The translations under genes and the position numbers were made by a program. Below, one piece after another: positions 47,667 through 60,135 of a DNA stretch of 64,000 nucleotides (positions are counted from its first letter, which is position 1; every line of letters begins with the position of its first letter). The DNA lies in NCBI GenBank assembly GCA_011317545.1, contig WUJK01000003.1:2170001-2234000 (forward strand), given 5' to 3'. The notes below the pieces were generated by a model. That model was not told the DNA's origin and searched no databases. It saw only the letters and a program-made list of their open reading frames with translations. Source of the stretch: Coniella vitis (lineage: Eukaryota; Ascomycota; Sordariomycetes; Diaporthales; Schizoparmaceae).

Positions 47667-49383
47667 ATGGAGCCACTCCACGTTACCGAATTCGCCTCGA
47701 AGCGATACTACGAGAAACTAGAACAACTCCCTCGGGATCACGAGCAACAACAGAACGACAGGCGCACAGATGGTGCTTCCGCGAGATTCATACTTCCCCT
47801 TCGGCAAGCCGAGCAGCAGGGACACGAACCACCACCGAGGCATGTGGAATATTTGCGCTTAGAGAAAGAGAAAGAAAAGGATAAACGAGGTCTCTTTGGG
47901 CGGTTGCGGTCTTCCAGACCAAATATTTCGGCGGCAGATGTCCAGCCACCCACAAGACCCTCCTTTGTGTCTGTTGCACCACAAAAAGGTTCACTTGTGG
48001 AGACTGCAACACACAAGTGTGCTAGGTATGTTCCTTTTCTGTGTCCCTACCTCCCCCTCTGATGACATTTCGACGAGTGTTGACCATAGGTACAGCCCCC
48101 AATTTGATGAACTATTCTTCGATTTACCAAATGAATTAAAGATTCAGATCATAGCGTCGCTCCCATTGTCAGACGTACTCAACCTTCGATTGGCATCTAG
48201 GTCATGGCACCGCATGGTCAGTCTGAACGAGGTTCCGATTGTACGGTACCACTTGCAACACGAAGTTCCTGTATACGCCCAACGCCTTTATCCGATATCC
48301 GACGCCTCAGGCTACAGCCTACATTACCTATGTGGTTTATGGCATCGGTTGCATGTTGCTGCGAAGCTTGCAAGGCGAATGTGCGACTGGTGCACCAAGG
48401 AGATATTTTTGAAGACCACCAAGGAGCAGGTGGCATCCTTTGCTGGGCAGCGGGAGCGCATGTATCGACGGTTGATCCCACTACTGTTCACTGTTTTCCA
48501 CTTTTTTGAAAACTACCGCAAACTACACCTACAATACATCCAAGAACACGGTTACGGAGTCGAACGCACACCATACACCGTCAACCCGATTGAGGTCAAG
48601 ATCATGGAGATGTACGACGACCGCACGTTATTGCAAGTTCATCAAATATTCCCCATGATGGTCGCATCTTTTGGTCGGCGATTGCGACCCCCATCCTATG
48701 TCGGTCGGCTTGAGAAGACGATCAGAGGTTATCTGCGAGAAGAGCCTGGCGACGACATCAAGACAGCCGTGCTTTGTGTCGGCGGCCTAAGACAAGTGTT
48801 GAGATGCTGGGAAGTCAATGGCTACAACACAAGAGTGGGCATCGTCGAGTCGTGGATTCATGATATCAAGAGTGCAAAAGAGCCGCCAAGGCCAATTGAA
48901 GCAAGCAGCAGCACCAAGGATGCCAAGGCGAAAAGAAGCTTGATGAGCCTAGGACGCAAAAAGTCGACGTGGCAAATCCGAGAGTCTGCCAAGATGGACG
49001 ACGCAGCAGGATCAGGCCGCGGTTCACTCGAACGGACGCCTTCGCGCAGTTCGACTTCGGGAGGATGTTCTCCAAACCTTGTCTTCAACACAAGTCTCGC
49101 CGCCGGAATGCCCATGGGCCGCCTCGACCACGACCAATACCAAATGCTTCTCGCCGACCTGCCAGTTCTACAACGTCTGTGGCTCGCCACAGCCGAAGCC
49201 ATGATTCTCGATCGTGGAATCGTCGAGCGATCGGTCGACATCAAGCGCAATGCACAGGTGCTTATGGACCTCATCAAGGAGGATGGTATCATCGAGGAGG
49301 ATATCTGGTGGTACGGCATGGCGCACACAGAGTCAATACGACCGCCGCCTCTGGAGGCCATTGAGGAGGACCCCATTGAATAA
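47667..49383 (+). CDS. F-box protein
   Basis: Two exons, 47667-48025 and 48090-49383, closing to 550 aa across a 64-bp intron (GTATGT/TAG). An F-box lies at about residues 122-165: FFDLPNELKIQIIASLPLSD then VLNLRLASRSWHRMV, which should bind Skp1 in an SCF ubiquitin ligase. The rest (about 165-550) is largely helical, with CDWCTKEIFLKTT and VKIMEMYDDRTLLQVHQIF; a Ser/Lys-rich insert lies near 340-410. No WD40, LRR or Kelch repeats are seen, so the substrate domain is not identifiable. The N-terminal 120 residues are polar and likely disordered. It is a conserved-looking filamentous-fungal F-box protein; the target is unknown. Confidence 0.88.
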
Positions 49384-51129
49384 TTTTGCAAAGAAAATAC
49401 CCAGGTCGAGCAATAATTGGACAACATGTCCAGCGTCAACTTTCTTACAGCCATCACCCCACTATCACCATCTCTCATCACTCCTATTTTCTACGATATC
49501 ACCGGAAGCATCATCATTGCATTTCTTTTGTCATACCCCCATACGTGGATAGCAAAGCATTCGACAGGCGTTTCTTTCCCTTCATTTTTATACCTCTCTT
49601 TTCTTTTCTCCTTTTCCTTTTCCGACCAATTTCCTAGTCCTATTTAGCCATTGGATCTGGGAAGGGGTTTCTCACAAGCGGGTTTGCGACCATATACACA
49701 AATACATACAAGGAAGGAACTGGCGCCAGGATATATACACATATGGCATGGTGGTGCTCGATTAGAGAGAGATAGCACTCTGCCCAAATCAAATCAGAAT
49801 CATCAAGATGGAGTTTTACATTTCACTTGACAAACGGATACATTGTTGCAGTCTTTTCTGCTTGTTGCTTGTGCATATATTTGTTCATTTGTTCATTTTT
49901 CGTATGTTTTGTATGTAGGTACACGCGAAAGAGTTGGTTCCTGACGCAATGGAAATGGTTCGCCAGCTGTTCTCGCAGCACATATATAATGTCCAACAGT
50001 CAAGTCCTCCCTACACTCAACATGGGTAAAAGAAATCAAGGAATGGTTCAAGTTCACGCCGAGCTGTTATCAATTAGGGCAGCAAGGCAAAAGAAAGGGC
50101 AGTCACTCCCCTCCCCTCCACCCCCCTTCAGAAAAGAAAGCTCCAGCCCACCACAACCCCCCCTCCTCCAGCCCTCGTCTCCATATAGACAAGGAGGATA
50201 GAAGTAGCTTCCGATCCACTGCGCATCCATCCACACGAACGTAAAAGCAAGATGCCCAGTTTGTAGGCATGTATGTGTACCGTGTCCACCTATAGCGGAA
50301 TGAATGGTGGTACTGAAGCATGAGTATGACTGTCTCACTGCAGATTGCTCTAGGCTTTAAACCAAACTTGTAGCTTGTAGTGTTATTAATGTCTGAGAAG
50401 GTAAGAAAATGAGAATCACGTGAGATGATAGAATAAGAGACATATAAGACCCAAGGATACTATGTATAACAAAGCTGGTAATAGTTGTATTAAACTGAAA
50501 CGTTTATTCTTCCTCCCATGGCCCCTCTGCTGACGATAGTCCCGTCTTCTCTCATCACACATCAGAAGAAGGCTAATATCAATATCGATGTTGGTCCGCG
50601 GTCCTTGTTGCCTATGAGATTCAAAAGTCATCACGGCCAGGGAGCCACTCTGAACTTCATCGCAAACGTAATAATCCAAACCCTTGGCCTTGTGCGCCTT
50701 GGTCAAAGGCTAAACTGTCGTGAAGATGCCGTGTCGAACGCATATTCAATACAGTCCTCCAACGGAAAGGTTCCGCTCAAGTTTTCATAAGCGTCTACAA
50801 CTTTCTTCGGATCAACCAGAGAGATATAACACACAAGACAAAAAAAAAAAAACAAGCTCAGATGTTGATAGCTGGTTCATAGCAGAAGTACAAGTCATAC
50901 TAATAAATGATGCTATATGCCAAAATCGTGTTATGGAGAAAAACACATCACAAGACAATTCTTGCCATTCACTTTCGCCTCCATCACATCATCATGAAGC
51001 CAAGCACTTCTGAAAGATTAGGAGGGGATGCAGTCAAGTCCCCGATCCAGTTCAAAGCCACCAAGATTACGCATCCCTGTAGCTGTGGGATATTTCATCG
51101 TGAAAATACCTTTCCACAGAAAACAAACT
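49384..51129. other. Intergenic between convergent genes
   Basis: 3' flanks of the F-box gene (+) and the AT-hook gene (-), 1.7 kb. One TACTATGTA word at 50458-50466, an A12 run near 50,841. No gene is supportable. Confidence 0.5.
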
Positions 51130-54100
51130 TCATCTTCGTATGCCGAAATACGAATTCCCGTCGCTCCGAATGCTCGAGTCAAATCCGAAATTGTTCGTCG
51201 TGCCAGTAGATGTTCTGGACACATTTCCGCCTCCTATGTTATATGACGCACTGAGACCCAAGTTGCTGTGGTTCGTGGTTGTGTTATCAAGCCCAGACAT
51301 GAGGTTTCCATCGAAACCGAGGTTCCCAAAGTCCGAAAAGTTGTTCATGTTCTGAGGCATGCTCTGGACATTCTGGACAGAGCTTTGATGAGATGTTGTT
51401 GTGGGCAATGCTCTCCTCGGAGCCGTTGCATAAGAGGAAGGCATTTGCTGTGCCGAGTTGCCATAAGAGCCGACTGTCGACGCAGGATAGACACTATTGT
51501 TGCCACGAGCTGCGTTGGAAGGCTGACTTGCACCAAACGCCGAAGAGTTGAAGTTTATTGACGCAGTAGAATTATTGCGAAAATTTGCTTCATTTGAACC
51601 GTAACTCGCAGTAGTTGATGCTCCATATTGTGGAGAATGTGCACTTATGCTCTGTGAGGATGTACCAGCCGAAGCTGCTGCAGCGGTGTAAGGTTGTTGT
51701 TGCTGGACACGCTGCTGGGATGAATATTGCTGTTGCTGTTGCTGTTGCTGTGGAGGGGCATACTGCGACTGTGACTGTGACTGCGATTGAGACGAGTAAG
51801 GCTGGTGCTTCTGCTGGCTATATTGAGACTGCTGATTCGCATAGCCCTGCTGTTGGGATCCAGCTTGAGGCCGCGCGTTGTAGTTAGACTGCTGCTGCTG
51901 CGTCTGTGGTTGCTGATGGGGTTGTTGATGGGGTTGTTGCTGCTGCGGCTGAGCTTGTGTCATGCTAAAATGTTGTTTGCCCGGCTGCGAAGATGGAAAC
52001 TGCTGATTGGATTGCTGAGCATAGCTCGGCTGGGAAGTCGTCGCTTGTTGTTGGCTATAGAACGGCTGCCCATTGGCAGTCTGTTGATTTTGCGCCTGTG
52101 AGGCCATGGATGTGGGAGTTTGGGAATCAGCAGCACGCTGCTGTTGAACACTAGGTGAAGAAACATGTGTATGACTTAGATTCGGCGAAATAGACTGGAC
52201 ACTCATGTGCGGAGACGCCCTATTCATTTGACTGACGGTCGGAGAAGCTGTTCGACCAATCGCAGGTGGCTGCCGCTGCTGCTGCTGCTGCTGCTGCTGT
52301 TGTTGTTGTTGTTGTTGCTGCTGCTGCTGCTGGTATTGCTGTCTTTGGCGGGCCATAGCATTTTGCTGATTGCCTTTCTGTTGGAAGTGTCTGGAGTGAG
52401 GAGACTGCGAATTGTGGTCTTCTTGAATTGAGAAGCGGGGCGGATCCGGTATGGTTGATTGATTATGTCTAGCAGGTTGGCCCATGTGAACCGACTGCGA
52501 CAAATTCTGTTCACCGTGTCCTTCCAATTGAGCCTCGAGTTCCTCGATCGTTGGGCTTGTATAAACCTGAGCACTGTTATGTTTCGCAGCCGGTTCGGAT
52601 CGATTACCTGGGGGCTGATTGGCCTCCGAGGTCACTCCCACTCCGGGCCGCTCTCCAGTAAGTTCTTGGTTAGCGATAACCTTTGCCTTTGTAGTGCCTG
52701 TCTTCTTCTGTCTCTTTGGCGTTGGTCCAGGTGGGATCGCGGTACCAGCTGTTTGGGTATTCGCAGCTGCATCATGTGGCATATAACTCCCCGTGGCGGT
52801 TACTGGTAAGTTTGCAGCAAGTGCTTGGTCGCCTGTCTCCGTAGTGTCCTTCGCATTCCTCTTCCGCTTCTTCGCAGGCCGCGACTTGTCATCAGTCTGG
52901 TTGTTGTTTGGCATTGGGAATGAACCCTGCAATTCATTAACCGCCATTTCTCTGTTGGGAGGCTGGAATGAGCCAGACGAAGCGTCCACAGCGCCAGTAT
53001 GAGCTGCATTGTAAGCTTTCAAAGCAGCGAGCGCAAACTCGGGATCCGCTTGAGGTGGCGTAGCCGATGCCGTTGTTGGATCATGCAGCGTAGACTGTGC
53101 TTCGGCAGCGTTGGCAATCAATGAAATATCCGCTTTTCCTGCTGTGGCGTTGGTGGGCAATGATCCATCCTTTGCACGATTTTTGGACCCTTTGGGACGG
53201 CCCGTTGCCTTCTTCCCGATGCTAAAGAGCGCTGAGAGGGGCGGTGGCGGATTTGCACTGAACTCCTCGGGCACAATTTCTCTCGGCCGATTTTTGGAAC
53301 CTTTAGGACGACCTCTCTTTCTGACAGAGGCAGTTCCGTCCGTCTGGCTTGCCGCATTCGCACCAGGTGTTTGTTGCTCAGTCACAGTGGCATACTGGCC
53401 ATCGTTGCCGGTCTTACCGTCGGTATGAGCCCAACTGCCTCCTTGGACAGGACCATCGTTGCCTGGAACGTCTCCGGGCAAGTTCTTCTTGGAAGTTTTC
53501 TTCAGGCCTTTGTCGCTCCTAACTTTGCTCGACTTACTGCCCTTGGGCCTTCCACGTCCTCGCTTCTCAGGACTTGGCTCAACCGGAGGCGCGGGCCTGA
53601 GTGGCCTAGGCTTACGTCTACCTTGTGCATCGAGGTCGGGAAATATTTCCGTCAGCCAGCCAACAAAGACAGAGCCTGGCCCATTCGCTTCTGCGCTTTC
53701 AGGGAATTTGCCATCCTGAGGCGGTGGCGCGTCAGGAATGCCGCCAAAATAAGCTAGTGCTTTGCAAAGCTGGTCAACAACTTGCACAGGTTGCAAGGTT
53801 CGCAACAATGTGAGCAGCCTAGCTTGGTGCTCCTTTGTCTCCTGCGGTGAGAGTGGCGCAGGGATGTATGCGGCTGGTGATTTCGTAGTAGGCTTCAAGC
53901 CATATAACGAGGGATCGTATGGAGTGCTCCCGGTGAAGGGCACGCTGGGGTCTGGCATCTGCGATTGTGGAGGCATCTGCATATGTTCCTCAGGCTGTAT
54001 GTGAGCCTGTGGTTGTTGTATATGTGATTGCGGCTGCTGCATCTGTGCTTGTGCTTGTGCTTGTGCTTGTGCATGCAATTGCGCCTGCAATTCATCGTCT

Positions 54101-54803
54101 GGCATTCGCAGCCAGTTTGACTTGCGATGAGGCTGGTACCCGTTCTCAAAAGCCTTTTGTGCCGCCAAGGCCGTGCTCTCACTCGTCCGTTTCGCGGCGA
54201 GGTCTCTATCGGTAGCGGCGTCTCTGCTCCTTATATCCATATGCATGACGCTGAACTTGCCCGACAGGGCACTCGTCTTTCCCTTGAGCTTGGAAGGCAC
54301 TGGATTTCGGATCCTTCCATCCTTGTAAGGCTGCCCAGGAATATTGTCCGCGTCGACGGAATCGGGCTGGGGCCGACCCGTGTAGGCTAAAAGCGCAGGG
54401 TCTCTGCTGTCCGGCGCTGCGATGGGAAGAAGCTGCGCATCCGTGTGGGCGCCCACAGGCGGGATTGCGTTTGTTGTTGTTGCTGTGGTTGTTGTTGTTG
54501 TTGTTGTTGTTGTTGTTGGCTGCTGCACCGCGTTAGAAGCGGGATGGGGGAGGTGCTGAGCCGGCTGGGCTGCTGGAAGTGTGGGTTGACTGAGGTCGGA
54601 TGCTCTCGCGGTGTTGGAGACTGATGTGCAACACAGAATCAAAGACACCAATTAGCATGTGCATCCGTTCTGTATAGTATGCGTAAAACGGGTCAGGAAG
54701 ACAGAGCCCGGGGGCTGGCGGGGCTGAGCGCGTCGCAAAGTCTCACTAGGCGTCTTCAAACAGTGCAGCAGCAATTTTGTCACTAACCTGAACTAGAGGC
54801 CAT
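51130..54803 (-). CDS. Glutamine-rich AT-hook DNA-binding protein
   Basis: Two exons on the minus strand: 54803-54788 (16 nt, MASSS) and 54620-51130, giving 1168 aa. Three AT-hook-like motifs are visible: KRGRGRPKGSKSSK (about 355), KRGRPKGSKNR (about 438) and ATGRPKGSKNRAK (about 475). Such motifs bind the minor groove of A/T-rich DNA. A small conserved segment LLTLLRTLQPVQVVDQLCKA (about 260-290) and VFVGWLTEIFPDLD (about 320) look globular. Two basic PAKKRKR / TPKRQKK segments could be nuclear signals. The C-terminal half is low in complexity: Q runs of up to 19 (about 765-790), QS/QP/QA-rich stretches and a Thr run near residue 45-57. It is likely a chromatin or transcription protein; no enzyme domain is visible. 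Confidence 0.82.
52276..52343 (-). repeat. CTG/TTG trinucleotide repeat coding a glutamine run
   Basis: On the plus strand, CTG and TTG units follow one another for about 65 bases; on the coding strand they read CAG/CAA and give a run of about 19 glutamines in the AT-hook protein. Confidence 0.9.
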
Positions 54804-56476
54804 GCTGCCAAAGAAGAAGGGGGGGATATATCGCCCGCAGGCGCTGTCCAACAACCTACCTCGCCCCGTTTGCTACAGTTGACGGGTTGCAGTGGCGGCG
54901 CGGGGGTTGTTCGTGGTGATGCTGCCAGCGACAAAGGAGCGTCGGAGTGGGAGTCAGAGTCGACGACGGGGTGGCATGCCGGCTTGTGGAAGATCCTGTG
55001 TCAATCAATGGGTGGTACGACAGGTCGAGGAGGCAGACTATTAAGGCTCAAGTCCTGGGTCGAGTTGAAAGCAGGGTCTAGAAAAGCAATGTGGAACCGC
55101 AAACACCTCGTGCTGGTCACGACGCGCGCGCACTGGCGGGAAGGCCGTTTGGTTTGCCCGTGTCGTCGCAGAGGCTAAGAAAGGCGGTCGTGGACAAACG
55201 CAGCACGGCGGCGGCGGCGACGACAGCAGGCACGGCGCAGCAGCAGGGTCGTTGTTCTGTGAGAGAGGTGAGGCTGGACGAGGGCCCAGCTCAGCACAGC
55301 AGGAGCAGCCTGTTTGTTTTTCCGGGCGACAAGCAACAAGACAGGACGGCGAGCCAATGGAGCACGAAAGCCGCCCGTGTGAGGCGACGTTACTCAACAA
55401 GCCGGTCCAGCCAGTAGTGGCAGGTTGGCGTGCTGTAGTAGCTCGCACTTGCCGTCACGAACCTGGAGATGCCCCCCGCGGCGGTCAATGGTCGGGGGGT
55501 CCCTTGGGCCTTGACCTGGACCTGCCTTGGGTGACTGCAGCCGCTTCCTCAACAGCATACAGGGTTTCTTACATGGAAGAACCGACACTGCTTTCGTTGT
55601 CGAATAGGTTCTTGGAAGGCATTCAGTGGCGGTGATTGGGCAGAAATTGTACATGACTTGAGGCTTGTGCCAACCCAATCCAACCTCACCCACCACCACT
55701 TGGGTGAGCGACCTGCGCATCATGTTGGCATCGATGTCAGTATGTACATGCATAGTAGCTGCTGTGTCAGGGGGCTACTATGTATCTCGCCCAGTCTAGG
55801 CCCCTCCTGTACATCATAGTAGGATCCGTTGCTCGCAGGCACTTCGGTGCTCCCCGGTTGGTGCCCATTGCCCTGGGTTACTGTCTACACAGGGCAGGTA
55901 CAAGGCGCTTGCAGTATTGTAATTCCCCACTATACTGCACTGCTTTTTAGGGGGCCATTTTGCTGTTACTGCAAGCTCCCCCACACTGCGCCCAGCGTCG
56001 TTGCACTGGAGCAGTCATCGTAAGTACAGTATGATGTACTGTAGACGCCGTAGGTGGTCTATCTATAGCTCTCCAACCGTAATGCTCTTCTGACGACGCT
56101 GCCAAAGACTACAGCAACGTCAACCTACCAAGCGAGCAGCCTTGTCTCCTCCTTCCGCCTGCCTGTGAGTATCTACGTTTGACCGCACTCGAGTGTCCTT
56201 TCCGGCCTGCACAATAGCCCAAGCTTTGCAAAAAGCCAGCTCTCGCTCCAGCACTTGAATGCCTCTAGAGCCAGTGACGACACACACACCTGTTCCGCGA
56301 TCCTTCTGTCCAATAAGCCTCACTGACACACCCGGCATTCATCAGCCTCGCGTCGCCCTCCTCTCGCCCTCTTGGGTCAGGAAAGCCTTCGGTAGACCAG
56401 CTACAACATCGAATCTCTGCGTCTGCTTGGCAACCCGTCGTTATAGCGACATGCGGTAGAAGTGACAAGAGCAACC
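54804..56476. other. Divergent intergenic region, AT-hook gene / vma5
   Basis: 1.7 kb with both promoters. GC-rich near 55,100-55,300, one TACTATGTA word at 55776-55784 and near copies at 55,751 and 55,813. No gene is supportable. Confidence 0.5.
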
Positions 56477-57916
56477 ATGACCAGCTACATTCTCCTCTCT
56501 CTTCCTCTACGGACCTTCGACACGGGCGACAAGGACGAGGCCCTTCGCTCTGTCGGTTCGACGATTGGCTCTGACAATGGGCTTGTGTTACCTTTCAACA
56601 TCCCCGCCTTCAAAATAGGTACTCTCGATGCCTTGGTGCAGCAGGCCGACGAGCTGGCCAAGCTCCATTCCAACTGCGAGGGCGTTGTCCAGAGGGTAGC
56701 CGAGTCACTCAAGACGATTGTGGACGACGAATCCAAGGTGGAGCAAAACAAGATGGTCAATGACAGTGAGGCTACGTCCACAAGGGGGGAAGCTATGGCG
56801 TGGGAACTTAAGAGGAACATTGCGGCTGACGCGTTATACAGAGCCAACGGATCAATACTTGCAGTCTTTTAGCTGGAACAAGGTCAGGTACCGGGCCACC
56901 CGGCCGATATCAGAGCTCATTGACACCTTGCAGAAGGTGAGATACACATTTTGTGTCCGGATGGGGATGTATTCTGCTAACACCTCTGACCAAGGAACTT
57001 GTCAACATTGATAACGACGTCAAGGGCAAGTTTAACCAGTACAACTCGGTCAAAACCAACCTGGCTGGCCTTCAGCGCAAGCAGACGTGAGCATCTTTCT
57101 ACGGACACCTCCCGAATTCCCTGAATTACCCAGCCACTGACAAACACTCCCCAGTGGAAACCTCGCCACCAAGTCTCTCACGCCAATCGTCGACCCATCC
57201 CTCCTTGTCACAGACTCCGAATACCTTGAGACCCACTTGATTGTCGTCCCCGCCAACAGCCGAAAGGAGTTTCTCAAGAGCTACGAGACATTGGCGCCCA
57301 TGGTTGTGCCAAGATCCAGCATCGAGGTGGCCAAAGACGACGAGTTTGTGCTTTTTGCCGTCACAACATTCAAGAAGACCAGCGCCGAGTTCTTGCAAAA
57401 GTGCCGCGAATCAAAGTGGACACCAAGGCAGTACAAGTACGTCGAAGGTGGCAAGGAAGAGGAGCAAAAGGAACTGGACCGGATGGCGCGCGAAGAAAAG
57501 AAGGTGTGGGGTGAGGCGCTTAGATTGGGCCGGACAGCCTGGTCCGAGTCTGTAATGGTTTGGACGCATGTCATGGCTTTGAGAGTATTTGTTGAGACGG
57601 TATTGCGCTACGGTCTGCCATTGGAATACGTGAGCGCATTGTTAAAGGTAAGCATAATGTCTCCGCGGGGGTGACATCAAGGCTGCTTTGCCGCTGACCG
57701 CGATTTACACAGACAACACCCAAGCAAGCCGGTAACATCAAGACTTCACTGGACTCGACGTACTCTTATCTGGGAGGCAATGCCTTTGGCAGGGACAAGA
57801 AGGGCAGAATCACCAAGGACGATGCGGCGCTCACCTCGGAGATGACGGCTGCAGGACTTGGAGGCGACGGTAACGACTACACGGCCTATGTGTTCTACGA
57901 GTTTGGGCTGCCTTGA
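56477..57916 (+). CDS. V-type proton ATPase subunit C (Vma5)
   Basis: Five exons: 56477-56765, 56842-56936, 56995-57086, 57155-57647 and 57713-57916, closing to 390 aa (yeast Vma5 has 392). Subunit C is the V1 subunit that bridges the peripheral stators and is released when the pump is switched off. Typical segments are MTSYILLSLPL at the start, SFSWNKVRYRATRPISELID, GLQRKQTGNLATKSL, SEYLETHLIVVPAN, WTHVMALRVFVETVLRYGLP, and the C-terminal YVFYEFGLP. All splice sites are canonical. It acts on the vacuolar and Golgi/endosome membrane. Convergent with the APS kinase gene, 275 bp between stops. Confidence 0.96.
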
Positions 57917-58191
57917 GCGGAGGAAATCCAGTAGGGTGCATTATCTGGGGAGGTGACTTTGTATGCATGAGCACATGTTGATCTTTATATTTACACGATT
58001 GCCGATCGATACCTTGAAGCATCTGGTTGTCATCACACTTTTGCGTTTGTATTTTCCAAGGACCGCTTGTCCACCGTTCTATATAGATATATATGGCCAT
58101 CTCTTGGGCAATCCACCTTGCATTTATAGGTCTTTTGTTGTGTATCTTGTTCCTCTTGTTTTTCTTTCTTCGGCAATCACATTTCCAATAT

Positions 58192-58954
58192 TTAGGCAGA
58201 GATCTGGATGAGGTCCTTCTCCTGCAAGTACTTCACAATCTGCGCCACACACTCCTCGACGCTGTTCTCGTGTGTCTTGATAACCAGCTCTGCGTTCTCG
58301 GGAGCCTCGTACGGCGCAGAGATACCAGTGAAGTCCTTGATCTCGCCAGCGCGTGCCTTCTTGTACAGACCCTTGGGGTCGCGCTGCTCCGCAACCTCAA
58401 TGGGGATATCAACATAGACCTCGACAAAGGCAAGGGGCTTGTCGTCGCCCTGGGCGCTCTTCTCGTGGAGCTCGCGGGCGACAAGGCGGTCGGCCCGGTA
58501 AGGGCTAATAAAGGATGTGATGGCAATGGTGGCCGAGTCGGCAAAGAGCTTGGAAACCTCTGCGATGCGGCGAATGTTCTCGTTGCGGTCCTTTTCGGAG
58601 AAGCCCAGGTCCTTGTTCAGGCCGAAGCGGACATTGTCGCCGTCGAGGCGGTAGGCGGCGAGGCCCAGGTGCAACAGGTGCTGCTCGAGAGCGGTGGCGA
58701 CGGTGGATTTTCCAGACGCGGACAGACCGGTGAACCAGATGGTGAAGCCCTTTTGCTTGCGGTAGGACTCGCGCTCGGCGCGAGAGAGAGAAGGGTGCCA
58801 GGTAATGTTGCTGTGGTGGGAGCGAGCAAATAGTTAGTTTTATTTTACTTTTTTGCTGCAGCGGCGACAGCGGCAGAGGGTGATGTTGGTGGTGGCGGGG
58901 TAGCGGGGTAGTGGGATATGGAGGTTTTGCTGTGGAAAGAACTCACGTCGCCAT
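58192..58954 (-). CDS. Adenylylsulfate kinase (APS kinase)
   Basis: Two exons on the minus strand: 58954-58947 (8 nt) and 58810-58192, closing to 208 aa. It phosphorylates adenosine 5'-phosphosulfate to PAPS in sulfate assimilation. Visible are the Walker A GLSASGKST, DGDNVRFGLN, EKDRNENIRRIAEVSKLF, SFISPYRADR and KGLYKKARAGEIKDFTGI with APYEAPENAEL, all expected for the family. The first exon ends after ATG GCG AC and the join reads MATNITWHPSLSRAER, the conserved start, so the 8-nt exon is well supported. The intron is 136 bp. Confidence 0.96.
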
Positions 58955-60135
58955 TTTTGCTGGGTAGCTGGTGGGAAAACAAAAAAAAGTCGAATTGGTT
59001 TGTTGTGTTGGCTGGTCTATGGAAGGAAAGAAAGAATGGCGACTTTTTGGGTGGTTTAGTTTGGAAAACGAAAGAGAGGGAGCTAGAGTCGAAGAGCAGA
59101 AAGCACACGGTGGACCGAATCGCCTGGATCGGAATCACTAATAAATGTCTTGTTGGAAGGTAGGCAGGCAGTACCTTGGCGATTCTACCTTGAGCTGGCA
59201 GATGTTGGCACGGAAGACGGGCGAGTTTCGATTCCCGAAGAGGTTTCTGAATTGGGGAATTCCTCTCTGCTTGGTATGCGTTTACCTTTTTATAGCCTTC
59301 CACCTTGCTATGGTGTACATCAGCCATGCTTCATTTCTGTCCTCGTTGCTCGGCCCCTTCTTTTCCCACCTGCCCAGTCCAGGGACAGCAGCAATCTTTG
59401 CCATGCCAATGCCATCGCTCCATCTACTATGTACCTGACACCATGACACTACTATACTTACACACCCCTCCAACCATTGCGTGGCCTCTCAGGAGAAGTC
59501 TCATGGGCCTTTGGCAAGTGGGCCAGAGCTGGTCAATGTCCACTTGACTGGAGCCCGGATCCCGAAAGGTGGACCATTGTATTGCCCAGCATACTTCCCC
59601 GCTGACCATCACAACCATAGACGCAGGCGTTTTATAGTAATAAGGGGATAAGTCTATTGTATTCGGTCCTTCTGGTGCCCAGGAGGAGGCAAGAAGATGA
59701 AGAAGTGAGCTCCAGAAGGAAGACGATGCGACTCATCATACCCTCCCTCTCTCCATGCGCAACTTATGCTACGGCCGACCTCTTCTATACTTTATCCCGT
59801 TGTATCTACTTCTCTTGCCTGATATACAGCCGTGACACACATGTACATCTCCCGATGGTATATTTCTGCAGACCGGCTCTTCCCCCGTCCCGGAAACCCG
59901 AGGCGTCTGGTCTCTGTGGCTCGTCGTAGGCGCCGTGATCTCTGAACCCATCCATCTAGCTAGTCGCAAAAGAGGAAGTAGCGCGTTCTGGTATTCCCCT
60001 CCCTAGATTCAAGGCCAAACGCCAAGAAGAAAAATCGGTGCTCGCTAAACTGTGGCTCGCTATGCAATGCAATACCCGCTTTCTAGCTCTCTGACACTAT
60101 CCTTTCGTACAAACAAATCCGGGGCAAAAGAATAT
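58955..60135. other. Intergenic
   Basis: Promoter of the APS kinase gene and 3' flank of the thioesterase gene. One TACTATGTA word at 59425-59433. No gene is supportable. Confidence 0.5.
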
